From Beijerinckiaceae bacterium (GTDB lineage: Bacteria > Pseudomonadota > Alphaproteobacteria > Rhizobiales > Beijerinckiaceae): a stretch of 58,079 nucleotides of DNA. The notes under the pieces are model-generated. The model was not told where the DNA came from. It did not search any database and was given only the letters and a program-made list of their open reading frames with translations. Each line of letters starts with the position of its first letter. Positions within the stretch are counted from its first letter, which is position 1. Location: the NCBI GenBank assembly GCA_019753285.1, contig JAIELD010000010.1:1-58079 (forward strand), given 5' to 3'. The position numbers and the translations under genes were made by a program. Below are positions 8,868 to 17,324 of the stretch, piece after piece.

Positions 8868-9222
8868 GCGGGCATGCCAGTACATGGCAGGCGTGGGCAA
8901 AAGATCGACACGGCGATTGTGTCTCACAGACAAGCCCTCGCGCAGCCCTGAGCGCCGGCTTTGCCGCCGCAAATTTCTTGGCATCCCGGAACGGTTGGCA
9001 ACGGCCTGTCCGGCACCGGCAACGCTGCCTGCACCCTAGCTCGTGCAGGCGCAGAGACGATCGCGGGCTCAATTTTTCGCCGGACTGGTCACGTCAAGCT
9101 CGAGCAAAAACGACAGCGGCACAATCAACGCAAAACACCAATCTCAAACAACATACGGACCAGCCGCAAGCTGGTCCTTTCACCTTCGACGTCATCACCG
9201 TCAACAAACAAGGATTACCCCC
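8868..9222 (+). other. Non-coding leader before unknown gene, with hairpin
   Basis: 355 bases without a supported gene. A perfect 8-bp hairpin, GGACCAGC-CGCAA-GCTGGTCC, lies at 9157-9177 and is followed by TTTCACC, 45 bases before the next start codon. It may be a weak terminator, an attenuator or a protein-binding RNA structure. Confidence 0.5.
9157..9177 (+). terminator. Hairpin with short T-run, possible attenuator
   Basis: Eight-base-pair perfect stem (GGACCAGC/GCTGGTCC), five-base loop, then only three T residues. The T-run is too short for a strong intrinsic terminator. Its position just before the start of the 347-residue unknown gene makes a leader role as likely as termination. Confidence 0.35.
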
Positions 9223-10266
9223 ATGAAGCGCACGTTTCCCAATCGCATCCCATTTCCGTCCTTCAAAAACGCTGAGCCTGTTGCCCGGGAGGTCATAGAC
9301 ACGGGTTCGCCAACGTCCATCAAGGCCGGCGAACCAGAGCCGCGCCCGCCGCTCGATCGCGACCTCGGCAGTTGCGGCCGCGCCGGCAGGCAGCATCTTG
9401 CTGCGGTACCTGCAACCGCGACGCCGATTGAACACCATGCTGGAAGCGATAGGGACCCTGCGAAGCGTCTTGAAACCGACCTGTTCGGCCGTCCGGTCAA
9501 CCGTCGACATCAAGCGCTTGTCGAGGGCCTTGCCGCTCGGAAGCAGGCATGGGTTGCCTGGCCGGTGATCGGGGCCGGGCTTGACCTGCCGGACGGGCGG
9601 GCCTTTGACTGGACGCCGCACAGCAGCGCGTTTCATAGCGGGGCGACGGTCTCGGTCTATGCGGCGCTCTCTGATGGCTGTGCCTCGCTTGGCAAATATG
9701 GGCGCCTCGCATTATCAAAACTCGGAATCTCAACTCGGCCTGATCTTGTCTCCCGAATGGTCGAGGCCAACGTGGACCGTTATGCTTCGCTCTGCGAAAG
9801 CGATGGCCATATCATCGACGATCCAGGCTTCGACAGCTGGGAGCCGCTCCGCCTCCCACCAATGCAGGGCGTCGCCTATCCAAGCCCCGTCGAGCGGCTG
9901 CCGCGTTCGCTCTTAGTTTCGCTGCCATCCTCGATGACCGTTGCAGCGTTTGACCAGGCCTTCACCGCAATGCTCCATTCCTGCCGACTGGATTCCTGGA
10001 TCGACACGCCGGATGGCGAGCATCATTGCGCCCGGCACGATATTGATCCACGTCGGCTTCGGCGCTTCACGGCGCATGTCAACGCCGACGGGGCGATAAG
10101 GCTCAAGCAGAGTTGTGAGCTTTACATCTTTCGTCGTGACGTCGACACTGACAGGCTTGTCGCTGCGATCGAAGGCTTGATTGCTCGCCATTTGTCGATG
10201 AGCGGCTTCAACAAGGCCACTCAAAATACTTCCGCTAATTCAGTCAACATTGGACAACCCGCGTGA
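9223..10266 (+). CDS. Unknown 347-residue protein
   Basis: ATG 9223 is chosen because AAGGA lies 9 bases upstream; the frame is open further upstream (to an ATG at 9043), but that stretch reads as leader. Residues 1-85 are Pro/Arg-rich and probably flexible. Residues ~95-170 hold a more ordered part (GLAARKQAWVAWPVIGAGLDL, DWTPHSSAFHSGATVSVYAAL). The C-terminal half contains His/Cys-rich DGEHHCARHDI and a hydrophobic strand-helix segment. I recognise no family. It follows exonuclease I in the same direction after 355 bases and precedes the EVE-HNH gene, so it is one of a run of co-oriented accessory genes. Confidence 0.6.
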   Translation: MKRTFPNRIPFPSFKNAEPVAREVIDTGSPTSIKAGEPEPRPPLDRDLGSCGRAGRQHLAAVPATATPIEHHAGSDRDPAKRLETDLFGRPVNRRHQALVEGLAARKQAWVAWPVIGAGLDLPDGRAFDWTPHSSAFHSGATVSVYAALSDGCASLGKYGRLALSKLGISTRPDLVSRMVEANVDRYASLCESDGHIIDDPGFDSWEPLRLPPMQGVAYPSPVERLPRSLLVSLPSSMTVAAFDQAFTAMLHSCRLDSWIDTPDGEHHCARHDIDPRRLRRFTAHVNADGAIRLKQSCELYIFRRDVDTDRLVAAIEGLIARHLSMSGFNKATQNTSANSVNIGQPA

Positions 10267-10491
10267 GATAATCGCCTTTTTCCAATCTTGCATCGAGCAA
10301 TATGTATGGTCGATGCAAAGGCAGCTCTGCGCCTCATTGTAGTCGTTCAGACAGCCAAAAACGACTTGCAGAGTCGGTTGAAGTTTTTTTCAGCATGAGG
10401 CAATTCATCCTCGCCACCTACATATTACGTGAAGCGCTTTGATCGGCTGACTTTTTCTTCACATCCACGATAAAAATTCTATATTAAATAG

Positions 10492-11442
10492 GTGCGATAC
10501 TGGTGGGTAAATCACGCTCAAACTGTGCGACAGGAAATTGCCGGAGGCTATCTCTGGTCGCCGGTTTGCGAAGCAAACGGAGCCAGAAGCCGCTTTTACG
10601 ATAATATGCGACGAGCGGCGCCGGGTGATATTGTCGTGTCTTACGCGGATGGACGCGTTGGTAAGATCGGCGTAATGACAGACTTCGCCATTGGCGCGCC
10701 GAAGCCGGACGAGTTCGGTACCGTCGGCTTGTATTGGAATGCATCTGGTTGGTTGCTGCCTGTCCAATGGCTCGATGTTTCGCTTAGCTTTCGCCCCAAG
10801 GAGGTTCTGGACCGCCTCGGGCCGCTTCTGCCTCGGACGCATTCCCCTATTAACGCGGGTACCGGCAACGGCAACCAAAAAGCCTATTTGGCCGAGGTTG
10901 ACCAGGCCGTTGTAGATCTCGTCCTTAAAACGGTCGGCTTGCCTGAAAGCTATGTGCTCCCCGTGCCCGATGGGCCGTCGCCAGACTTCGCCGGTAAGCT
11001 GGAGGATATCGTCGAGGTCAACATTCGGAACGACATGTCGCTAGATCAGACTGTTCGCGAGCAGTTGGTCCGAGCGCGCCGGGGACAGGGCATCTTCAGA
11101 AAGCGCGTGATCGAGGCGGAGCCGGTGTGCAGGATCACCGGCATCGATCGACCGACCTTGCTGATCGCAAGCCACATTAAGCCTTGGCGCGCATGTGGGA
11201 CCGCAGATGAGCGACTCGACGGGGCTAACGGCTTGATGATGGCCCCGCATGCGGATTTTCTCTTCGATCGAGGTCTCCTAGGCTTTGACGAGGACGGTCG
11301 TACCATGTTTTCCTCACAGTTGACCGACGACGACGCGGAAAAGTTAGGTATGCATGTCGCAGAGCGACCACCGACCCGTCCGTTACGTGATCACAGCCAA
11401 GTCTATTTTGCTCATCACCGCGCCAACGTCTTCATTCTTTGA
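10492..11442 (+). CDS. EVE-HNH protein, putative modification-dependent endonuclease
   Basis: 316 residues from GTG 10492, with an AT-rich stretch just upstream. Residues 1-~125 form an EVE/PUA-like domain opening with RYWWVNHAQT, followed by GGYLWSP and PGDIVVSYADGRVGKIGV; such domains bind 5-methyl- or 5-hydroxymethylcytosine. Residues ~200-300 hold an HNH_2-type nuclease: SHIKPW (first His), then DGANGLMMAPHADFLFDRG (Asn and His). The EVE-HNH arrangement is that of modification-dependent restriction enzymes such as VcaM4I. It would cut incoming DNA carrying modified cytosine. It converges on the Druantia operon (89 bases between stops). Family assignment is firm; target specificity is unknown. 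Confidence 0.85.
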   Translation: MRYWWVNHAQTVRQEIAGGYLWSPVCEANGARSRFYDNMRRAAPGDIVVSYADGRVGKIGVMTDFAIGAPKPDEFGTVGLYWNASGWLLPVQWLDVSLSFRPKEVLDRLGPLLPRTHSPINAGTGNGNQKAYLAEVDQAVVDLVLKTVGLPESYVLPVPDGPSPDFAGKLEDIVEVNIRNDMSLDQTVREQLVRARRGQGIFRKRVIEAEPVCRITGIDRPTLLIASHIKPWRACGTADERLDGANGLMMAPHADFLFDRGLLGFDEDGRTMFSSQLTDDDAEKLGMHVAERPPTRPLRDHSQVYFAHHRANVFIL

Positions 11443-11531
11443 ATTGAGAACGTGACCTGGATCGTCCGCAAGAGGTTGGTCTGCGGATGGCGGCGGGCCT
11501 GCAGACGCCTGGTCCGTCGGCAGGATCCGTC

Positions 11532-14500
11532 TTAAGTCGCTTGGGCTTTTTCGAGAGCTTTCAGCGGTCGCCTGGCTAGCTCAAATGTGTTGGCGAAGCG
11601 GTGTGAGCTGCTATCAGACCCGAAGAATCGGGCCTGGGCCGTGGCGTCCACCTTCCAAAGAGGGTGGATGACGAGCGTTTTGGTTCCGTTGCCGTTGTCG
11701 GATACGAGAGGTAAGCCGTAGGGGCCGACGTTCTTGGCGAGGCTCAGTGATGATGGTCGCATTGCGACCAAGTCGGACGCGATGGCCATCGCTTGGTCTT
11801 TCCAGTCGCGTAATTCCCATTCGCCGAAGGTGTTGTCTATGCCGCACGTGAAGCCGGGGTCGATAAGCGACCGGAGATAGGCGATCGCGAGTCGCCAATC
11901 CAATATGCCGTGGTAACGCCGGTTGCCGTATTGCTGGATGCATTTGTAGCAAGAGGTTTGGCATTTCTGTACGTGGTCAGCGCCTACAATATAATCCAGT
12001 GGGGCCCTCGTTGGGTCGCACGTGATCCTTTCGATGAGTTCGATGATTTTCGGCTTCCCCTGCGGCGGCACCGAGGACAGCGCGCGGCAAAGGCCGGACC
12101 CGTTCACAAGGGCATCCGCGATCTGCAACATCGGCTTTCCGTCGCGACGCCGGGGTTCGAGGGCCTCGAACTCTTCCGGTGCAACGTCGAGCTCAAGCGC
12201 GGCTTGCTGGACGACGAGGTGCGTCGCGCTGACGGCTGCTGCGCGCGCGGCGAGATGCGAATGGGCCCCTCGGCGGGCAACGAGGTCGAGCGCCATATGC
12301 GGATGGACCGACATCGCCTCGATGTAGATAGCGTCGGTCTGTTTCCTCGACAGCAAGCCTATCCCATCGTGACGAATGCCTGTTCTCAACCAGCGGTTCG
12401 CTTTCGGATTCACGAATTCCTCGACGATCCCTTGGCTCTCAAGACGATTTTGCTTGCCGGCGATCCATACTCCTTCGTCGTCCATCTCACTGACCGTGAA
12501 GCCGAGGGGATCGCCGTTTTCGTCTTCCTGGCCTTCGTTGAGTCGGAGGATGGTGACCCCGGCACCGTGATGAAGGCGCATATTCGCGAAGCTCTGCAAC
12601 TGCCCAAGGTGCAAGACGGTGGCGACGGTCGTCGTGCTGTGTTTCGAGAAGCGCTCTTCGGCATTGTCCGTTTGAAAGTCCGTTCGGAAGCCAGCTGGTG
12701 AGACGAAGCGCCTGAACGTATGATCTTCAATGGACGCTGAGCAGTCATCGCAGACTGCCGCCGTCTCATCGTCCAGGGCTTGTTCCTTGGTCGCGCCGCA
12801 TTGGCCGCAGCGCCCGATCTTTCGCTCGTCGCTGAACCATCCTGTCAGCGGCTGGGGCAAGTTGATCTTGGGGCCTCGTCGGCTCGGGTCCATCAGGGCC
12901 CCGGTGAAGCCGACCACCAAGTGTTTCTGCTTGTCCTTGACGAGAACCTTGCCGGGTGCGTACTCCGAGATCGCCACATCTAGATCCCGGTCCATCGTGG
13001 CCCAAACGAATTCATTCTGCGCGCCGTACTGGGCACCGTGCTCGCGCTCGACACCGGTGTAGAGGTTGCGGACGTTGGTCGGCATCCCGTACATCGGCAG
13101 CAGGCCAGCTTCGGCGAGGAAATGTCCGAGCCCCTTGTCGGGGACGTCACCACCTCGACCAAGATCGAGGATGGCCTCGACGAGCATGCTCGGTTCCATC
13201 GTCGACCGGATGGCCTTGGCATCGCCCGTTCCGCCGGCGCCCGTGATGACTGCCGCTTGGAGAAATCGGTCGCGTTCGCCCGAGGTACGTTCCAACGCGC
13301 CTTTGAGGCGTTCGGGCCAAGGTGAACCAGGCGCGTAGAAGTCGCCCGTTCCGATGTATTCGCCGTGTATGTCCGGCGGGTTGATCATATCGCCCGGATA
13401 TGGCTGCCCAACGCCTTGGCAGCCATCGCGGAGATCCGCGAAGGACGCACGCAGCCAGACCTTGCGGGCCAGTCGTTCGGGGATGGGCCGATGATCGACC
13501 GCGAGGAACGGCGGGGGTGGCGCGTCTCCGGTTATCGCGCGGGGATTGCGGAAGTAATGCTCATCGTGGGTTCGTCCACGACAGAACGTCGTGACGAACG
13601 AAAACGCCTGGCCCCGTCGCCCCGCTCGCCCCACGCGTTGCTGGTAGTTGAAGCGCTGGGGAGGCATGTTGGCCTGATAGACGCTGTTCAGCGAGCCGAT
13701 GTCGATGCCGACTTCCATCGTGGTCGTCACGGACAGCATGTCGATGTCCCGGGCCGCCCTTTCGATTGGGCTTATGTCGTCGACGAAGATGCCCTTGTAG
13801 CGCCGGAGGCGATCGGAGAAGTCATCGGTCTGGCCGGTGAGCTCCTCGCAGGTCAGGCGAAAGCGAGGCACAGCTTCGGTTGAGCTCCGGACGATCCTCT
13901 TACCGAGGAAATTCGCACCCCACAGATCCTTGGCGATGCCCGTGGAAGCGTCGAGCAGCTTTTCATGGCAACGGGTGCAACGCGACGTCCCTTTATGCAG
14001 ATGGACCCTTTCGCACGACGTGCATCGCCAGTACGGGTCGTCGTCTTCTGAGATCCGGATGAAAAGTTTGCCAACGGAGATCACGCCGTTGGAATGGGAA
14101 AGTTTGCGGAAATCCTCGAGGACCCTTGTCAAACCAGCTTCCCAGCCTGTGCCGAATAATGCCTCGGCATAACGTCTGACGCGATTTCTTGGAAGCTTTA
14201 GTAGATCACCCCCGCGCACCCATGGTTTGGCATCGTCGCTAAAATACTGGCCCTCTTGTATTCGGTAGGCGGATGCGAACACCCTTAGCCAAGCGTCGAG
14301 CTCGTCGACATTCGGGCCGGAACCCCTCTGAACCGACGCGTACGCCAAACCCGTCTCCTCGAGTGCGAAGAACGAGTTCGCGAAGACGGCGTCGATTATC
14401 AGGGAATACTGATGCCTGTTGAGGTCACGATTGGCCTCATCTCGTTCCTGACCTGAAAGGTCTGGTGAGAACGTGACGTCGCCATCCGATACGTCGAAGC

Positions 14501-17324
14501 ATTTGAACCATGGCTTTTTCGCCAGCTTGCGCCGCCCGGCTTCATCGGAAGGGTGGATACCGAGGCGGACCAGTTCCGCAATCAGACGCGAGAGCCTGCC
14601 GTCGCCCGCGTCAAGCTTGAGAAGGCTTTCGAACTGGATTTTTCGATTGACGACATCAATGCCCTTTTGGTTCCATTCGGCAGTCAGCCGTTGTACTTCT
14701 TGCGAAGCGTTGTCATCTCCGCTGTTAAGAATGTCTAACAGGACTGCGTTGCGGTCGCTCGGAGCGACATACCTTGCCTCGAGCTCCCGAAGGTACTGTC
14801 GGGCTACGCTGACCAGGATCTCCCTGTTCAAATCCCTTTTGTGGAGGCGCTCGACTTCGAGCGCCTGCTTGGCCGCATCCTGCCGACTGTCCGAGAAGAC
14901 GATCGTCTTTGCCTCGTCTCCGGCAGCGTGGAGCAGCTCGAAGAGCTCGGTGGCGACGAGCTGGGAAGCTTTAGTGAAGCCGGTCCTAAACCCGCGAATG
15001 GGGGATAGGCGCAAGTGTTTTGGGCGCGGTGAGTAATCGGTTCCGCAGTTTGGGCAGCAGAATGGCTGCGCTGTCTTCGGAGCATGCCCTTGGACCGCAG
15101 CGTCTGTTTGGAAATAGATCTTGCCCTCTACGATGCCGGGGCCGGATTGCCCGCCCACGGATACTAAGCCCGAGGTTGGGTCGAGGGTCGCATCTTTCCA
15201 TTGATCGAAGTCGTGCTCCATCTGTTTCGGCGCCGCGCGCGACGGCCAGAAGACGGCGAATTCGTCGAACGTCATGTTGTCGTAAGTAGCCGATGCTTCT
15301 GCATCGGGGATGCGGTCGAGGTCCGGATTGGACGGCAGAAGCTCGAATTGGGCTGAGGCCGAGCTCCTGCCTCTCTGTCCTCCCGCGAAGAGATCGCCGC
15401 AGGCCTCGCAATACAGCAGTTCGAAGAGACGTTTGCCCCTTTGACCGTTGCTGGCGCGTCCATGGGACAGACCCCGTTCGATCGTGATGTCGCCGATCGA
15501 CACCCGGTCGCCTTCATCCTTTTCGAATGACCCGAAAAGACCTTCGATATTGCGTATGAAGGTGTGCAGGCGAAAGGACGGTGTGCCGGCCTTGACCGGG
15601 CCGCTGCCCGCTTTCGCCTCCGGAAGCGCCCTGGCGAGCATGATGCCCCTGACGGCGGCGATCGAGTTACGACCGAAGAGCGTTTCGGAGACCGCACCTG
15701 CGGCCGTTGCCCGCGGCTTCAGGGAATCCCTATCGATGCAAGCCGATGTGATCCGATCCGCAGCGGCCTCGGCGATCGCCGCCATGATGAGGTCCGGCGG
15801 CTGCCACGAATCGACGTGGAGCGCATCCGCGATGGCGGCGATCTCCTGATTGACGTCGATTCCGTCGAGTGATGCGGCGAAGGCTCGGCCTCGCTCTGCT
15901 TTTGCGATCAAGGCTTCGAAGGGTGCCGGATCAAGATACTCGGACGAGTTCGACGGAGGTAGGACCGGTTTGCCCTCGACGATTGCCGACCTCCAGAACT
16001 CGGGCGAGGTCGAGCCATGGTCTCCGGGATGCCGGAATGTGCCGAACGGCGCCAGGAGATCTCTGAGATAGGTGAGGCTCTTCAGCTCCTTCTCGGCATC
16101 CAGGGGCAATGACGCACTCGAGGCGAGTATTCGCAACTTGTGCCGATGCGCCGGATCATCGAGGCCGAGGCGCGTCAGCAGCGCCTTGATGAGGAACGAC
16201 GTTTCCGTGCCGGACGAGCCCCTGAGGAGGTGGAGTTCGTCGAAGACGACGAAGAACGCGGCGTCCTCGGTCGTCTCGAGCCAATGGCGGGTCTTGTCGA
16301 AGATCGGGTCCTCGACCTCCCGGGACAGCATCGCGCCGAGCATCGACGGGTTGGTCACGAGGATGTCGGGCGGGTGCGATTGCATATCCCAGCGGGACAC
16401 CATCTCGGCTCCATCGACCGATTTGAATATGTATCGTGTCGGAGCGTCGGCGCGATTGTCCTCATCGAACTGTCGCGCCTGGCGCTGGTCCTCGGCGATC
16501 GATTTGTATTCGGCCCTCAGTCGCGTGTGGCGCCTTTTGTTTCGCGCTTGCTCATCCTTGTCGGTGAGCCGCGGATGCGTCCGATGTCCCGTGACCGGCG
16601 TTTCGCCGTTGTATTGCCCGAAGAAGATCCTGTTGCCGTTGAAACGGTCGTCCATCACGGCGGCGGCCTCCGGCGAATCGAGCGTTTTCCGAAGGCGCAC
16701 CATCTGGTCGGCGACGAGCGCGTTCATGGGGTAGAGAACTATGGCGCGGACCGCCGCGGGTCTGTTCTCGCCCTTGCGCTGGGACGAATAGGGTCCAGTG
16801 CCTTCCCACCATTTGTCTTTGAGATAAGATGCGGTCGGCTGCTGCCAGCTAACCGCCTCGTTGGCGAGCTGGGCGAGGATCGGGAGCATGAACGCCTCGG
16901 TCTTGCCCGATCCCGTGCCGGAGGTGACGATCGCGGGGTGGCCGGCGCGCAGGCCGCGTTCGAGCATGGCGATCTGGTGCTGGTACGGCTTGTAGTCGGA
17001 CTGTTTCTTGAGCCGCCCGCCCGCAGGCTCGGCGGGTTGGCCGTTGAAGAGGCCTGAGAGCGCGAGGTCGACGAATGCCTCGCGGCCGGCGGGCGCCATT
17101 CCCGCGAGGACGACGGTGTCGTCAACGTACCCCTCGAGCTTGCGGTCCGCCTCGGCATATCGCAATACCGGTTCGATGAACGGTTCCGTCGCCAGGATGC
17201 CGACGGTATCGAGATGTTCTCGTCTCGCCCGCGCGATGTCCGGGTCCGCAATGCGGAACGACGTCTCAACGTAAGATATGAAGAAGTCCAGAATACGTTG
17301 GAAACCACCGATCGGGTCGATCAT
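11532..17324 (-). CDS. druE: DruE, giant DUF1998 helicase of Druantia type II
   Basis: 1930 residues, starting with ATG in an ATGA overlap with the upstream gene. The SF2 helicase core shows YKPYQHQ (~113), Walker A SGTGSGKTEAF (~140), DELH box VVFDELHLL (~361) and motif VI QRVGRAGRRGQ (~1231). Several CxxC pairs suggest zinc sites (YCEACGDLF, FCCPNCG, CTSCERVH, GRCGQCG). Near residue 1791 is the DUF1998 cysteine set HVQKCQTSCYKCIQQYGNRR with downstream HGILDWR, as in MrfA/DrmB-type proteins. Size, DUF1998 and position as last gene after a C5 methyltransferase and two unknown proteins match DruE. It probably translocates on phage DNA and drives the defence response; the mechanism of type II is not known to me. 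Confidence 0.85.
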   Translation of the reverse strand: MIDPIGGFQRILDFFISYVETSFRIADPDIARARREHLDTVGILATEPFIEPVLRYAEADRKLEGYVDDTVVLAGMAPAGREAFVDLALSGLFNGQPAEPAGGRLKKQSDYKPYQHQIAMLERGLRAGHPAIVTSGTGSGKTEAFMLPILAQLANEAVSWQQPTASYLKDKWWEGTGPYSSQRKGENRPAAVRAIVLYPMNALVADQMVRLRKTLDSPEAAAVMDDRFNGNRIFFGQYNGETPVTGHRTHPRLTDKDEQARNKRRHTRLRAEYKSIAEDQRQARQFDEDNRADAPTRYIFKSVDGAEMVSRWDMQSHPPDILVTNPSMLGAMLSREVEDPIFDKTRHWLETTEDAAFFVVFDELHLLRGSSGTETSFLIKALLTRLGLDDPAHRHKLRILASSASLPLDAEKELKSLTYLRDLLAPFGTFRHPGDHGSTSPEFWRSAIVEGKPVLPPSNSSEYLDPAPFEALIAKAERGRAFAASLDGIDVNQEIAAIADALHVDSWQPPDLIMAAIAEAAADRITSACIDRDSLKPRATAAGAVSETLFGRNSIAAVRGIMLARALPEAKAGSGPVKAGTPSFRLHTFIRNIEGLFGSFEKDEGDRVSIGDITIERGLSHGRASNGQRGKRLFELLYCEACGDLFAGGQRGRSSASAQFELLPSNPDLDRIPDAEASATYDNMTFDEFAVFWPSRAAPKQMEHDFDQWKDATLDPTSGLVSVGGQSGPGIVEGKIYFQTDAAVQGHAPKTAQPFCCPNCGTDYSPRPKHLRLSPIRGFRTGFTKASQLVATELFELLHAAGDEAKTIVFSDSRQDAAKQALEVERLHKRDLNREILVSVARQYLRELEARYVAPSDRNAVLLDILNSGDDNASQEVQRLTAEWNQKGIDVVNRKIQFESLLKLDAGDGRLSRLIAELVRLGIHPSDEAGRRKLAKKPWFKCFDVSDGDVTFSPDLSGQERDEANRDLNRHQYSLIIDAVFANSFFALEETGLAYASVQRGSGPNVDELDAWLRVFASAYRIQEGQYFSDDAKPWVRGGDLLKLPRNRVRRYAEALFGTGWEAGLTRVLEDFRKLSHSNGVISVGKLFIRISEDDDPYWRCTSCERVHLHKGTSRCTRCHEKLLDASTGIAKDLWGANFLGKRIVRSSTEAVPRFRLTCEELTGQTDDFSDRLRRYKGIFVDDISPIERAARDIDMLSVTTTMEVGIDIGSLNSVYQANMPPQRFNYQQRVGRAGRRGQAFSFVTTFCRGRTHDEHYFRNPRAITGDAPPPPFLAVDHRPIPERLARKVWLRASFADLRDGCQGVGQPYPGDMINPPDIHGEYIGTGDFYAPGSPWPERLKGALERTSGERDRFLQAAVITGAGGTGDAKAIRSTMEPSMLVEAILDLGRGGDVPDKGLGHFLAEAGLLPMYGMPTNVRNLYTGVEREHGAQYGAQNEFVWATMDRDLDVAISEYAPGKVLVKDKQKHLVVGFTGALMDPSRRGPKINLPQPLTGWFSDERKIGRCGQCGATKEQALDDETAAVCDDCSASIEDHTFRRFVSPAGFRTDFQTDNAEERFSKHSTTTVATVLHLGQLQSFANMRLHHGAGVTILRLNEGQEDENGDPLGFTVSEMDDEGVWIAGKQNRLESQGIVEEFVNPKANRWLRTGIRHDGIGLLSRKQTDAIYIEAMSVHPHMALDLVARRGAHSHLAARAAAVSATHLVVQQAALELDVAPEEFEALEPRRRDGKPMLQIADALVNGSGLCRALSSVPPQGKPKIIELIERITCDPTRAPLDYIVGADHVQKCQTSCYKCIQQYGNRRYHGILDWRLAIAYLRSLIDPGFTCGIDNTFGEWELRDWKDQAMAIASDLVAMRPSSLSLAKNVGPYGLPLVSDNGNGTKTLVIHPLWKVDATAQARFFGSDSSSHRFANTFELARRPLKALEKAQAT

